This document shows positions 38,795-47,459 of a DNA stretch of 64,000 nt, piece after piece. The notes below the pieces were generated by a model that saw only the letters and a program-made list of their open reading frames with translations, searched no databases and was not told the DNA's origin. The translations under genes were made by a program, and so were the position numbers. Origin of the DNA: Candidatus Pelearchaeum maunauluense (GTDB lineage: Archaea > Thermoproteota > Nitrososphaeria_A > Caldarchaeales > Caldarchaeaceae); assembly GCA_030059675.1 (NCBI GenBank), contig JANVYQ010000005.1, forward strand, positions 1 through 64,000, in the 5' to 3' direction. Each line of letters begins with the position of its first letter. Within the stretch, counting starts at the first letter, position 1.

Positions 38795-39211
38795 ATGAGC
38801 AGCTATCCGAAGCCTCTTCCAGAGGTTACGCCGCTCACCAAGCCGTTCTGGGAAGCCAGCAAGAGAGGCGAGCTGCTCTTACAGCGCTGCAAAAACTGCT
38901 CCACATACATCTGGTATCCCCGCCACATATGCATAAACTGCGGCTCACGCGAGCTTGAGTGGGTTAAGGCATCAGGCAAGGGAAAGGTCTATTCATACAC
39001 CATAGTCAGACAGGTTATAGGAAACTCCCCAGAATTCTCAAAAGAAATACCATTCGTCGTAGCTGAGATAGAGCTAGACGAAGGCGCGCGAATATGCAGC
39101 AACATAGTAGGCGTTAAGCCTGAGGACGTAAGCATAGGAATGCCTGTTGAGGTCTTCTTTGAGGAATGCACACCAGAGATATCCCTGCCGAAATTCAAGC
39201 CAGCAAGGTAG
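38795..39211 (+). CDS. Zn-ribbon/OB-fold DUF35 protein
   Basis: LLLQRCKNCSTYIWYPRHICINCGSRELEW rubredoxin-like Zn ribbon followed by an OB-fold; immediately downstream of the thiolase-like gene. Confidence 0.92.
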   Translation: MSSYPKPLPEVTPLTKPFWEASKRGELLLQRCKNCSTYIWYPRHICINCGSRELEWVKASGKGKVYSYTIVRQVIGNSPEFSKEIPFVVAEIELDEGARICSNIVGVKPEDVSIGMPVEVFFEECTPEISLPKFKPAR

Positions 39212-39265
39212 CTGGCCTATGAGTGGGGAATCTATATTAAGACAGCTAATGGAGTTATTCTACGC

Positions 39266-40063
39266 ATGAGCCAATACAAGCATCTTTTATATGAGAAGGT
39301 TGAAGATGCCAAAACCGCCATAATCACCTTCAACAGGCCTGAAGCGCGCAACGCCATGAATGTGGCTATGCTCACAGAGTTTTACGACGCTCTCAAAGCA
39401 TCGGCGGAAGACCCTAATGTGTGGTGTATAATAGTAACGGGGGCGGGGGATAAGGCTTTCTGCTCAGGGGGCGATGCCAAGGAGTTCCTAGCTAATGTAG
39501 AGGCTGGGAAGATATCTGAGATAGAGCGCTTCAACAGATTCAACCTTGATGTTTGGCGTTTCATGGAGAAGATGCGGAAGCCGATAATAGCGGCGGTAAA
39601 TGGGTTCTGCAATATAGAGACAATACAGGCGGTTGACTTGGTGGTAGCCAGCCAGAACGCAAAATTCGGCCTTCCAGAGGTATCAATAGGCGTGAGTCCT
39701 GGGGCGGGTATAACTGTACGGATGCCCCGTTTCCTCAGCAAATACTGGGCTAAGTATCTGCTCTTCACTGGAGAATGGATAACGGCTGAGGAGGCGTATA
39801 GGCTAGGCTTCGTGAATAAAGTCGTGCCCCATGAGAAGCTTATGGAGGAAGCCCTAAACCTAGCTAGGAAGATAGTCAAGAACGCCCCACTCGCGGTAGG
39901 CGCTACCAAGGCCTGCGTAAACCTCGGCGGCGAGATGCCGATAGACGAGGGAATGGAGTACCAGCTTAAGGAGTCAATCTTAATGTTCCACACCAAAGAC
40001 CTGAAAGAAGGAATAAAAGCTCGCTTCTACGAAAAACGAGAACCAGTATTCAAAGGCGAATAA
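39266..40063 (+). CDS. Enoyl-CoA hydratase/isomerase family protein, atypical oxyanion-hole loop
   Basis: FNRPEARNAMN; GDKAFCSGGDAKEF; KFGLPEVSIGVSPGAG; loop reads VNGFCNIETIQAVDLV. Confidence 0.88.
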   Translation: MSQYKHLLYEKVEDAKTAIITFNRPEARNAMNVAMLTEFYDALKASAEDPNVWCIIVTGAGDKAFCSGGDAKEFLANVEAGKISEIERFNRFNLDVWRFMEKMRKPIIAAVNGFCNIETIQAVDLVVASQNAKFGLPEVSIGVSPGAGITVRMPRFLSKYWAKYLLFTGEWITAEEAYRLGFVNKVVPHEKLMEEALNLARKIVKNAPLAVGATKACVNLGGEMPIDEGMEYQLKESILMFHTKDLKEGIKARFYEKREPVFKGE

Positions 40064-40086
40064 ACCCCCTCAACTTCTTCTTATTT

Positions 40087-40701
40087 TTAGTAATCACCAT
40101 CACGCGCGTACGGATAGCTCCAAAGGGAGACTTGCAAAACCACCGACTTAAACCATGCATTATACATCTTCTCAACATCCTCCTGGCTATGCCCTTTCTT
40201 TGCTAGGAATGGTTTGATTGTGGCTGTTATCGGGGTATATGAACGCAATAAGATAGCGTAGCGGTATATGCTCCACACTCTCTACTCCATCGGTTCTATT
40301 CTTCCCAGACCTTTGATGCCACCGCCCAATCTCAACCTGGTAATCAAGCCAGTTCTGGTCATATTTTCTGAAGCAGGTATCAAGTATCCACTGGCAAATC
40401 TCCTCCTAACAGCCTCTAGATAGCCCTGTATAGGTTCCCCACTTCTCCTGTCGGTGAAGTAGTATACCAGATGGGGGTTTGAGCCAACCCAGCCGTACCA
40501 TAAGTCCAGTATCTCGTCAATCTGGTCCTTCAACACCTCGCCAGCCAAGCGGAGATAATGCTCATCCCCTCCACTGAACATGACGGTTTTCTTAAGTAGC
40601 TCCAACTCCTCAAGCGTTATAGGAGCTCTCATGACTTGCGGAGAACCAAATAAATAGCCAGGTATCTTATCCGTTCTGCTCATATGAACAACGCTGTACA
40701 T
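40087..40701 (-). pseudogene. Protoglobin (globin-coupled-sensor-type haem domain) split by two compensating frameshifts
   Basis: N-terminal IPGYLFGSPQVMRAPITLEELELLKKTVMFSGGDEHYLRLAGEVLKDQIDEILDLWYGWVGSNPHLVYYFTD. Middle frame QWILDTCFRKYDQNWLDYQVEIGRWHQRSGKNRTDGVESVEHIPLRYLIAFIYP. C-terminal ITATIKPFLAKKGHSQEDVEKMYNAWFKSVVLQVSLWSYPYARDGDY. Confidence 0.85.
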
Positions 40702-40785
40702 GTTGTATATTAGCGGTGTAGTGAGAAATGGGTTAGGTTGTTACGAATAGCTTAAAAGGGGGCCCGTCAAGATTAGAAACCCAGT

Positions 40786-42228
40786 ATGGGTAAGACGATA
40801 TTCGAGAAAATCTGGGACGCCCACGCCCTAGCCGAAAGAGAAGACGGTCAAACGTTATTATTTGTTGACCGCCATATTACGCATGAGGTTACTTCTCCTG
40901 TTGCTTTTGATGGGCTTAGGGCTGCTGGGCGTAGGGTGAGGAGGCCTGATTTGACGTTTGCGGTTATGGACCATAATGTCCCTACTGGTGATAGGGCTTT
41001 GCCTGTTGGTGATGAGCTTTCTACCGCTCAGATGCGGGCTCTAGCTAGGAATGCGAGCGAGTTTGGAATCATGTTGTTTGATTACTATAGCCCCTGGCAG
41101 GGTATTGTGCATATTATTGGGCCTGAGCTTGGTTTAACTCTACCTGGGATAACGCTTGTCTGTGGTGATAGCCATACGGCTACGCATGGTGCTTTTGGGG
41201 CTCTGGCGCTGGGCATAGGGACTAGTGAGGGTGAGCATGTTCTCGCTACCCAGACGCTCTGGCTGAAGAAACCGAAGCAGATGGAGATCAAGCTACAGGG
41301 CAGGCTCCCTGAAAGGGTTTCAGCTAAGGATATTATACTGTGGATAATTAGGAACATGGGGACAGGCGGGGCTATAGGGCATGCGGTGGAATACACTGGC
41401 GAGGTTGTCAAGAATCTATCTGTAGAGGAGAGGATGACCTTATGCAATATGGCGATAGAAGGCGGAGCCAGGACAGCGATAATAGCACCCGATGATAAGG
41501 TGTTCAGCTACCTAAAGGATAGGCCCTTCGCACCCGGTGGTGAAGAGTGGGAGGAGGCTGTAAAATACTGGAGCACCCTAAGAACGGATAACGACGCGAA
41601 GTATGATAAATCCGTAACATTTGACGTAAGTAAGCTGGAGCCCCAGGTAACTTGGGGAACAAACCCTGCGATGACGATAAGCATAACAGAGTCAATACCT
41701 TCACCTGAAGATTTTGAAGATAAAACAACTAAAAATACTGTACAAAGAGCTTTAGAATACATGGGATTGAAGCCGGGTACACCAATTACCGATGTTAAGG
41801 TTGATGTAGTCTTCATAGGCTCATGCACCAATGCGCGTTTGTCTGATTTGATAGACGCTGCTAGGGTTGTTAAAGGTAGGAAGGTCGCCCAGGGTGTTAA
41901 GGCGCTTGTAGTCCCGGGGTCTCAGCTCACAAAGAGAAAAGCAGAACGTATGGGTTTGCATCGTATATTCATCGAAGCTGGGTTTGAGTGGCGGAACGCG
42001 GGTTGTAGCATGTGCATAGCCATGGCGCCGGGGGAAAAGGTTGACTCCGGTAAGAGATGCGCCTCAACATCCAACAGAAACTTCGAGAACCGCCAAGGCC
42101 CTGGAGCTAGGACGCATTTAGTAAGTCCCATGATGGCCGCGGCTGCAGCCGTTGAGGGACGGTTTGTAGATATACGGGAGATGGATATAGCCAGCGTAGA
42201 CGAGCTAGAGCTAACCCCGTTGTTATAA
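40786..42228 (+). CDS. leuC: 3-isopropylmalate dehydratase large subunit (LeuC/aconitase family)
   Basis: TLPGITLVCGDSHTATHGAFGALALGIGTSEGEHVLATQTL; FIGSCTNARLSDL; GCSMCIAMAPGE. Confidence 0.93.
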   Translation: MGKTIFEKIWDAHALAEREDGQTLLFVDRHITHEVTSPVAFDGLRAAGRRVRRPDLTFAVMDHNVPTGDRALPVGDELSTAQMRALARNASEFGIMLFDYYSPWQGIVHIIGPELGLTLPGITLVCGDSHTATHGAFGALALGIGTSEGEHVLATQTLWLKKPKQMEIKLQGRLPERVSAKDIILWIIRNMGTGGAIGHAVEYTGEVVKNLSVEERMTLCNMAIEGGARTAIIAPDDKVFSYLKDRPFAPGGEEWEEAVKYWSTLRTDNDAKYDKSVTFDVSKLEPQVTWGTNPAMTISITESIPSPEDFEDKTTKNTVQRALEYMGLKPGTPITDVKVDVVFIGSCTNARLSDLIDAARVVKGRKVAQGVKALVVPGSQLTKRKAERMGLHRIFIEAGFEWRNAGCSMCIAMAPGEKVDSGKRCASTSNRNFENRQGPGARTHLVSPMMAAAAAVEGRFVDIREMDIASVDELELTPLL

Positions 42229-42282
42229 ACCTTATCACATTCATGATTCGCAGAGACGTTTAGACGCGGAGTTGGTGAAATA

Positions 42283-42342
42283 CCCCTCATCTACCTAGCT
42301 GAGGAGATAGGGGTGGCTCTAAAACGCTCTGGTTACTCTCCA
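42283..42342 (+). pseudogene. Fossil fragment of a HyuB (hydantoinase B) N-terminus
   Basis: Frame reads PLIYLAEEIGVALKRSGYSP; 15 of 20 residues match SLIYTAEEMGVALRRSAYSP of the intact HyuB at 60288..62003. Confidence 0.65.
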
Positions 42343-42372
42343 TATTTATTACCTCCTCCTCGTGACAGTTCT

Positions 42373-42880
42373 CTAACCACCGGATCCGTGTGCCTCGCAT
42401 ATTTTCTTCAGCGTTAGATGGGCGTTTAAGAGGGATTTCATGACGCGGCGTTTGATTATGACTTTATCTAGAAGGGTTCCCAGCATGCCGTATCGCGGGG
42501 TGTAGCTCACTTGTTCTGTTGAGATTGTCTCTAGGTCGTTTAGCTTAACTAACCTATGCTCGTATTGCATACGCTTAAATATACTATCCGGTTCCGGATT
42601 TTCACCAGCAATTAACTCGTTTTCCACATAATCTATTACCTTGACGCGTGTCCATTTCTTAGAACCTCTCCGCTTATACGAGTATATCACACCGGCATAT
42701 AGCCTGTTTTTCATCAGCTATAAACTCATACTCCGGGAAAAATCTATGCCATTCGCTTATGTCTGAGATTTTCTTGAAGACATCCTCTACGCTAGCTTTT
42801 ATAACAACCTCCACCTTCACGCAGCTTGAGAATCCAGCTCGGGGAGCACAGTATCTACTGTTATGTGTTCGCTGAATCAA
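42373..42880 (-). pseudogene. SRPBCC (START/polyketide cyclase-like) protein split by one frameshift
   Basis: KVEVVIKASVEDVFKKISDISEWHRFFPEYEFIADE continues in another frame as NRLYAGVIYSYKRRGSKKWTRVKVIDYVENELI...; the frames meet at GATGAAAAACAGG. Confidence 0.65.
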
Positions 42881-42966
42881 GGTTAGTTAGTGTTAGTAAT
42901 TATTTACTGTGATGAAAATTACTAGCTAACTTGGAGGAAGACTTAAAATAGCGTTATGGTGAGGGG

Positions 42967-43194
42967 ATGGATAGCGTGCGTAAGGATGATTTCCTTAGTA
43001 GCATAAAGATGGATAGGGAGTTTTCCTATTACTCGTTAAAGCGGCTGGCCGGCTCTGAGGGTGTTGAGGTTGAACATACACCATATAGCATTAGAGTACT
43101 CCTAGAGAATTTGCCGAGGAATGTTGATGATTACGTTGTTGAGATGGAGTTGCTGGATGTGTATGAACCAGAGCTCAATATTACAAAACGATAG
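42967..43194 (+). pseudogene. N-terminal remnant of aconitase A (AcnA family)
   Basis: FSYYSLKRLAGSEGVEVEHTPYSIRVLLENLPRNVDDYVV matches the AcnA N-terminal signature (YYSL..L...G..I..LPYSIR.LLENLLRN.D); only 75 aa remain. Confidence 0.7.
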
Positions 43195-43263
43195 AACTCC
43201 ATTTGGCCAAGCCTCATCTAAAGTATATCTTCATATTTTACGTCTTGTGTTATTTATTTCGTA

Positions 43264-43959
43264 ATGGCCTACTTGATGTTCCTAACCTTAGCTATAAGGC
43301 CTGCATGTTATTGTTGGGTTTCTAGGATTTCCCAGCTTTATGACAGGGTTTATGTGAAGGTTCTGAAGGTGGAGAAGCTGCATTCTGATGGTTCTGCGCA
43401 GCAGCTCTTTGAGGTTGTTGCACCTAGCGCTGGTGAGCGTGTTGCTGATGGCATGATGCGTGATGAAGAGCTTCACGACGTTAAGCTTCTCTTCTCGCGG
43501 GGAGGCCGCGTCTTCGGCCTAGCTAGGGTATCATGCCCGTTCAAATGCGGTCTAGCGGACACTGAGCCATGTTTTCTCACAAAAGTAACCTCAGGCGGGC
43601 AGGGCTGGGTATACTGGTATATGATTGGCCGTGATGACGAATGTAGGGATGTTATGAATAGGCTCAGCGATAAGGGTGTGGAGTTTAGGGTTCTTGAGAT
43701 GCGTAAGCTTGAGGGTGAGCGCAGCCTCACGGGTAAGCAGGAGCTTATTGTTAAGGCTGCTTTAGACCTGGGGTATTTTGACTATCCGAAGAGGATAAGC
43801 GTCAGGAAGTTGGCCGATATGTTCGGCGTAACACCAGCCACGGTAACCGAGACTTTACGTAAGGGCGTTAAAAAGATACTGACGGAATACTTCAACTCAA
43901 TAGGCGAGATAAAGCTCAGAGGAGAGTATGAGAGGCTGCTGGATACCCTAACATGTTAG
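43264..43959 (+). CDS. Bacterio-opsin activator-type (HTH_10) transcriptional regulator
   Basis: SLTGKQELIVKAALDLGYFDYPKRISVRKLADMFGVTPATVTETLRKGVKKIL. Confidence 0.85.
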   Translation: MAYLMFLTLAIRPACYCWVSRISQLYDRVYVKVLKVEKLHSDGSAQQLFEVVAPSAGERVADGMMRDEELHDVKLLFSRGGRVFGLARVSCPFKCGLADTEPCFLTKVTSGGQGWVYWYMIGRDDECRDVMNRLSDKGVEFRVLEMRKLEGERSLTGKQELIVKAALDLGYFDYPKRISVRKLADMFGVTPATVTETLRKGVKKILTEYFNSIGEIKLRGEYERLLDTLTC

Positions 43960-44006
43960 GAATTAGTAATTTATCACATCACCTTAAAGACTCTGAACGA
44001 TGACCC

Positions 44007-44543
44007 TTGGATGCAGTTGAAGAGTTAAAACGGGAGCACAGCGTTATAGAGGGTGTTCTGGCATCACTTGAGAGGAAGCTTGAAGAGTTTAAGGCATCTG
44101 GCAGGATTGAGCCCGCGTATATTAGGGGGCTTGTCAAGTTCTGCCAGACATTCATAGACAAATGTCACCATGGAAAGGAGGAGCGCTGCCTATTCCCATG
44201 TTTTGAGCGGCTCGGCATACGGCGCGAAGGCGGGCCTATAGGCGTTATGCTGCAGGAGCATGAGATGGGGCGTATGCTTGTTAGACGTATCTCGGATATG
44301 TTGGAGCTTTATGAGCAGGGCGCTGCTGAGCTTGATGATATACTTGACACATGCCAGATGTATGTGGAGCTGCTTAAGCAGCACATCTACAAGGAGAATA
44401 ATATCCTCTTCCCCATGGGCGGCGGCCTGATGGGCTCGGAAGACCATAGGAGCAGCATGGCTTGCTATGAGGAACGAGAACATGAGCTAGGACACGATAC
44501 GCATCAAAAAATGCTGGAACTGGCCAAAAAACTTTCCGAATAA
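44007..44543 (+). CDS. Hemerythrin HHE domain protein
   Basis: LKREHSVIEGVL, DKCHHGKEERCLFP, LQEHEMGRMLV, LKQHIYKENNILFP metal-ligand pattern. Confidence 0.92.
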   Translation: MDAVEELKREHSVIEGVLASLERKLEEFKASGRIEPAYIRGLVKFCQTFIDKCHHGKEERCLFPCFERLGIRREGGPIGVMLQEHEMGRMLVRRISDMLELYEQGAAELDDILDTCQMYVELLKQHIYKENNILFPMGGGLMGSEDHRSSMACYEEREHELGHDTHQKMLELAKKLSE

Positions 44544-44580
44544 ACATCAACAATTATTTTATCCCTAAAAATAGTGTCTA

Positions 44581-44670
44581 TGATTCCCTAGAATTAGAGA
44601 ATCATCTAACTTGCAATATCGGCTATTTAAGGGCTCATAAACAGCCGATAGAGGGCTGAACATATCAGCC
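44581..44670. promoter_or_regulatory. Cluster of three inverted repeats upstream of leuD
   Basis: TGATTC..GAATCA (44581-44586/44599-44604), TATCGGCT..AGCCGATA (44617-44624/44643-44650), GGCTGA..TCAGCC (44654-44659/44665-44670). Confidence 0.4.
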
Positions 44671-44724
44671 GTTGTAGGAATTAGCATAATAGCTAATATC
44701 TTCCTTATACCGGGTTCGTACGCT

Positions 44725-45351
44725 ATGCCTGAGCCTGTGAAGAAGATTGTTGGTAAGGCCGTGCCGTTGGACGCTGATGATGTGGATACCGATGCGATAA
44801 TCCCAGCCCAGTTCCTAAAGGTTATTGAGCGACGCGGACTTGGTAAGTATCTCTTCTATCGCTGGCGCTATGATGAACAAGGCCGCATAACAGGTGAGTT
44901 CGTACTTGACAAGCCCGAATATGAGGGAGCAACCATACTAATAGCTGGGAGAAACTTCGGCATAGGCTCATCACGCGAGAACGCGGTATGGGCTTTACTG
45001 GACTTCGGAATTAAATGCGTCATAGCGTCATCATTTGGCGACATATTCTACAACAACTCTGCGAGGAACGGATTAGTATGTGTCAGGCTTCCAGAAGATG
45101 TTGTTAGGCAGCTACGCGAGCGAGCTAGAGGGGGAAACATTACTCTAACTGTTGATGTGGAGAATCAGAAGATAACGTATCGTGGTGGGGAGATTGGCTT
45201 TGAGATTGAGCCGCATATAAAGGAGCGTTTGGTGAAGGGGCTTGACGATATAGCGATAACATTAAGCATGTATGAGGAGAGGATTAGGGAGTATGAGGAG
45301 AAGATGCCCAGCTTCCTAAAGCCCAAGCCGCGGGGCTTCTTCGCTGAATAG
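44725..45351 (+). CDS. leuD: 3-isopropylmalate dehydratase small subunit
   Basis: DVDTDAIIPAQFL; GRNFGIGSSRENAVWALLDFGIKCVIASSFGDIFYNNSARNGL. Confidence 0.94.
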   Translation: MPEPVKKIVGKAVPLDADDVDTDAIIPAQFLKVIERRGLGKYLFYRWRYDEQGRITGEFVLDKPEYEGATILIAGRNFGIGSSRENAVWALLDFGIKCVIASSFGDIFYNNSARNGLVCVRLPEDVVRQLRERARGGNITLTVDVENQKITYRGGEIGFEIEPHIKERLVKGLDDIAITLSMYEERIREYEEKMPSFLKPKPRGFFAE

Positions 45352-45360
45352 CTCCCATCT

Positions 45361-46200
45361 TTATAGTCCAAGCAGACGCTCAGCATTCTTCCTCAGTATC
45401 TTTTCACGACTCTCTTGCCTCAGCTTTAACTGCCTAAACTCATCAAGCCACCTACGCGGCGAGAGCATAGGATAGTCGGTACCAAAAAGCATCTTATCAC
45501 TCAGTAGGGTATCAGCATACTTGATAACTATCTCAGGTATGTATTTGGGCGCCCATGCGGAGAGGTCTATGAAAACATTAGCCTTATGCAAGGCTATCGC
45601 TAGGGCTTCCTCATGCCAAGGCCAGCCGAAATGCGCCATGACTATCTTAAGTCGCGGAAAGTCTGCCGCTACCTTGTCTAGGTAGATGGGCCTTCCATAA
45701 TCCAGCTTAATCCCATACCCACCATCCATGCCAGCGCCCACACCTGTTATCCCAGTATGGAAGAGAACGGGTATACCGAGGTCTTCGCAGGCCTCGTATA
45801 GCGGGTATGCGCGTTCATCATCAGGATAGAAACACTGTATCTGCGGATGGAGTTTAAGCCCGCGCAGTCCTAGGTCCTTTACAGCCCGCTCAATCTCACG
45901 CACAGCACCACGCGGCGAAAGTGGGTCAACTGTAGCGAAGGAAATTATACGCTCAGGATTCATCTCCTGCAATTTGGCGAAGGCGTCGTTGGTATCTCCT
46001 GGCTCTCCAGTGACTTTGGAGGCGTCTATAGGTAGTAGGACTAGCTTCTCCACACCCGTCTCGGAGTAGTCGCGGAGCATGTCTTCCAGAGTTCGTTCAA
46101 CAACTTTAGCCCTGAAGTACTTCTCCAGATGCTCCTTTAACGGCTTGAACGTGCCGACAAACCCTGGGCCTGGGAAGTGAGCGTGTATGTCTATGGCCAT
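45361..46200 (-). CDS. Amidohydrolase family protein (ACMSD-like TIM barrel)
   Basis: IDIHAHF; GLRGLKLHPQIQCFYPDDERAYPLYEACEDLGIPVLFHTG; LFGTDYPMLSP. Confidence 0.9.
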   Translation of the reverse strand: MAIDIHAHFPGPGFVGTFKPLKEHLEKYFRAKVVERTLEDMLRDYSETGVEKLVLLPIDASKVTGEPGDTNDAFAKLQEMNPERIISFATVDPLSPRGAVREIERAVKDLGLRGLKLHPQIQCFYPDDERAYPLYEACEDLGIPVLFHTGITGVGAGMDGGYGIKLDYGRPIYLDKVAADFPRLKIVMAHFGWPWHEEALAIALHKANVFIDLSAWAPKYIPEIVIKYADTLLSDKMLFGTDYPMLSPRRWLDEFRQLKLRQESREKILRKNAERLLGL

Positions 46201-46212
46201 GGCCTACTCCTA

Positions 46213-47211
46213 CTATATGTTGGCCATCTTCCTAATCTTCTCACCAACCTTCTCAAGCTCGTGGCTAGTTATCTCGCCCATCTTCTGCCGTAGTATCTCA
46301 TACGCCCTCGGATTGCCTGTCCAAGTCTCTACGAACACTCCCTCCTTTATCCTCTGTAAGGCCTTCTCCATATTCTCGCGTACATGCTCGTCTATTATCT
46401 GAGGACCGACGGTCAAACCGCCATACTTAGCAGTATCGGAGACCGCGCTGAGCATTTTAGTCAAGCCACCAGTGTATATCAGGTCCACGATGAGCTTCAT
46501 CTCGTTGCAGACCTCAAAGTAGGCCAGCTCTGGTGGGTAGCCGTTCTTAACCAGGACCTCAAAGCCCTTCTTGATTAGCTCCATTACCCCGCCTACTAGT
46601 ACCGCCTGCTCTCCGAAGAGGTCTGTCTCTGTCTCGTCTTTGAAGGTAGTCTCTATAACGCCAGCGCGTGCGCAGCCTAGCGCCTTGGCCATCGCGAGGA
46701 CTGTTTCCATCGCTCTCCCACTAGGGTTTTGCGCTACCGCAACTAGTGCTGGCGTCCCTTTCCCCTCAAGGTAAAGCTCGCGCATACGTGGGCCAGGGGC
46801 TTTAGGAGCGACCAGAACAACATCAACGTCCTGTGGCGGGACTATCTGGCGAAAGTGAATATTATAGCCATGCGAGAAGCCAAGCGTCTTTCCAGCCTTC
46901 AGATGCTTCTTAATCTGCTTCGCATAAACCTCTGGCTGATGCGTGTCTGGTATGAGCATGTGTATTATATCCGCCCTCTCAGCAGCTTCCTCAACCGTTA
47001 GAGGCTTAAAACCATCCTCCTCAGCCTTCTTCCAAGAAGCACCACCAGGCCTCAGGCCAACAACAACCTCAACACCCGAATCCCGCATATTAAGCGCCTG
47101 CGCCCTCCCCTGACTTCCATAGCCTATGACAGCAACCACGCGCCCCTCAAGAGGCTTGAGAGACACATCCTGCTCATAGTAAACCTTCATAGCCCCTCTC
47201 TCGCGTCTCAT
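46213..47211 (-). CDS. ilvC: Ketol-acid reductoisomerase
   Basis: [51 protein letters not shown]. Confidence 0.96.
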   Translation of the reverse strand: MRRERGAMKVYYEQDVSLKPLEGRVVAVIGYGSQGRAQALNMRDSGVEVVVGLRPGGASWKKAEEDGFKPLTVEEAAERADIIHMLIPDTHQPEVYAKQIKKHLKAGKTLGFSHGYNIHFRQIVPPQDVDVVLVAPKAPGPRMRELYLEGKGTPALVAVAQNPSGRAMETVLAMAKALGCARAGVIETTFKDETETDLFGEQAVLVGGVMELIKKGFEVLVKNGYPPELAYFEVCNEMKLIVDLIYTGGLTKMLSAVSDTAKYGGLTVGPQIIDEHVRENMEKALQRIKEGVFVETWTGNPRAYEILRQKMGEITSHELEKVGEKIRKMANI

Positions 47212-47459
47212 AGGATATATTTAAAGGCCCTCACCACCCACATCCAGTATAAATCACCAGAATTAATGCGGCATAGTCTCCCTAAGCTCAGCCCACGACA
47301 TAACCTCACCTGATCTTAATACACGAAAAACAAGTATAGCTATTATGAAGTTCTGTGCAAAAGGAAGTAAACTTATCCATCGCGTTATTTTAGAAAATAT
47401 ACCCTCAAATGGCAATTCTCCCCAAACAACAATAGGTGTAGAGATGTTGTATTTCTACT

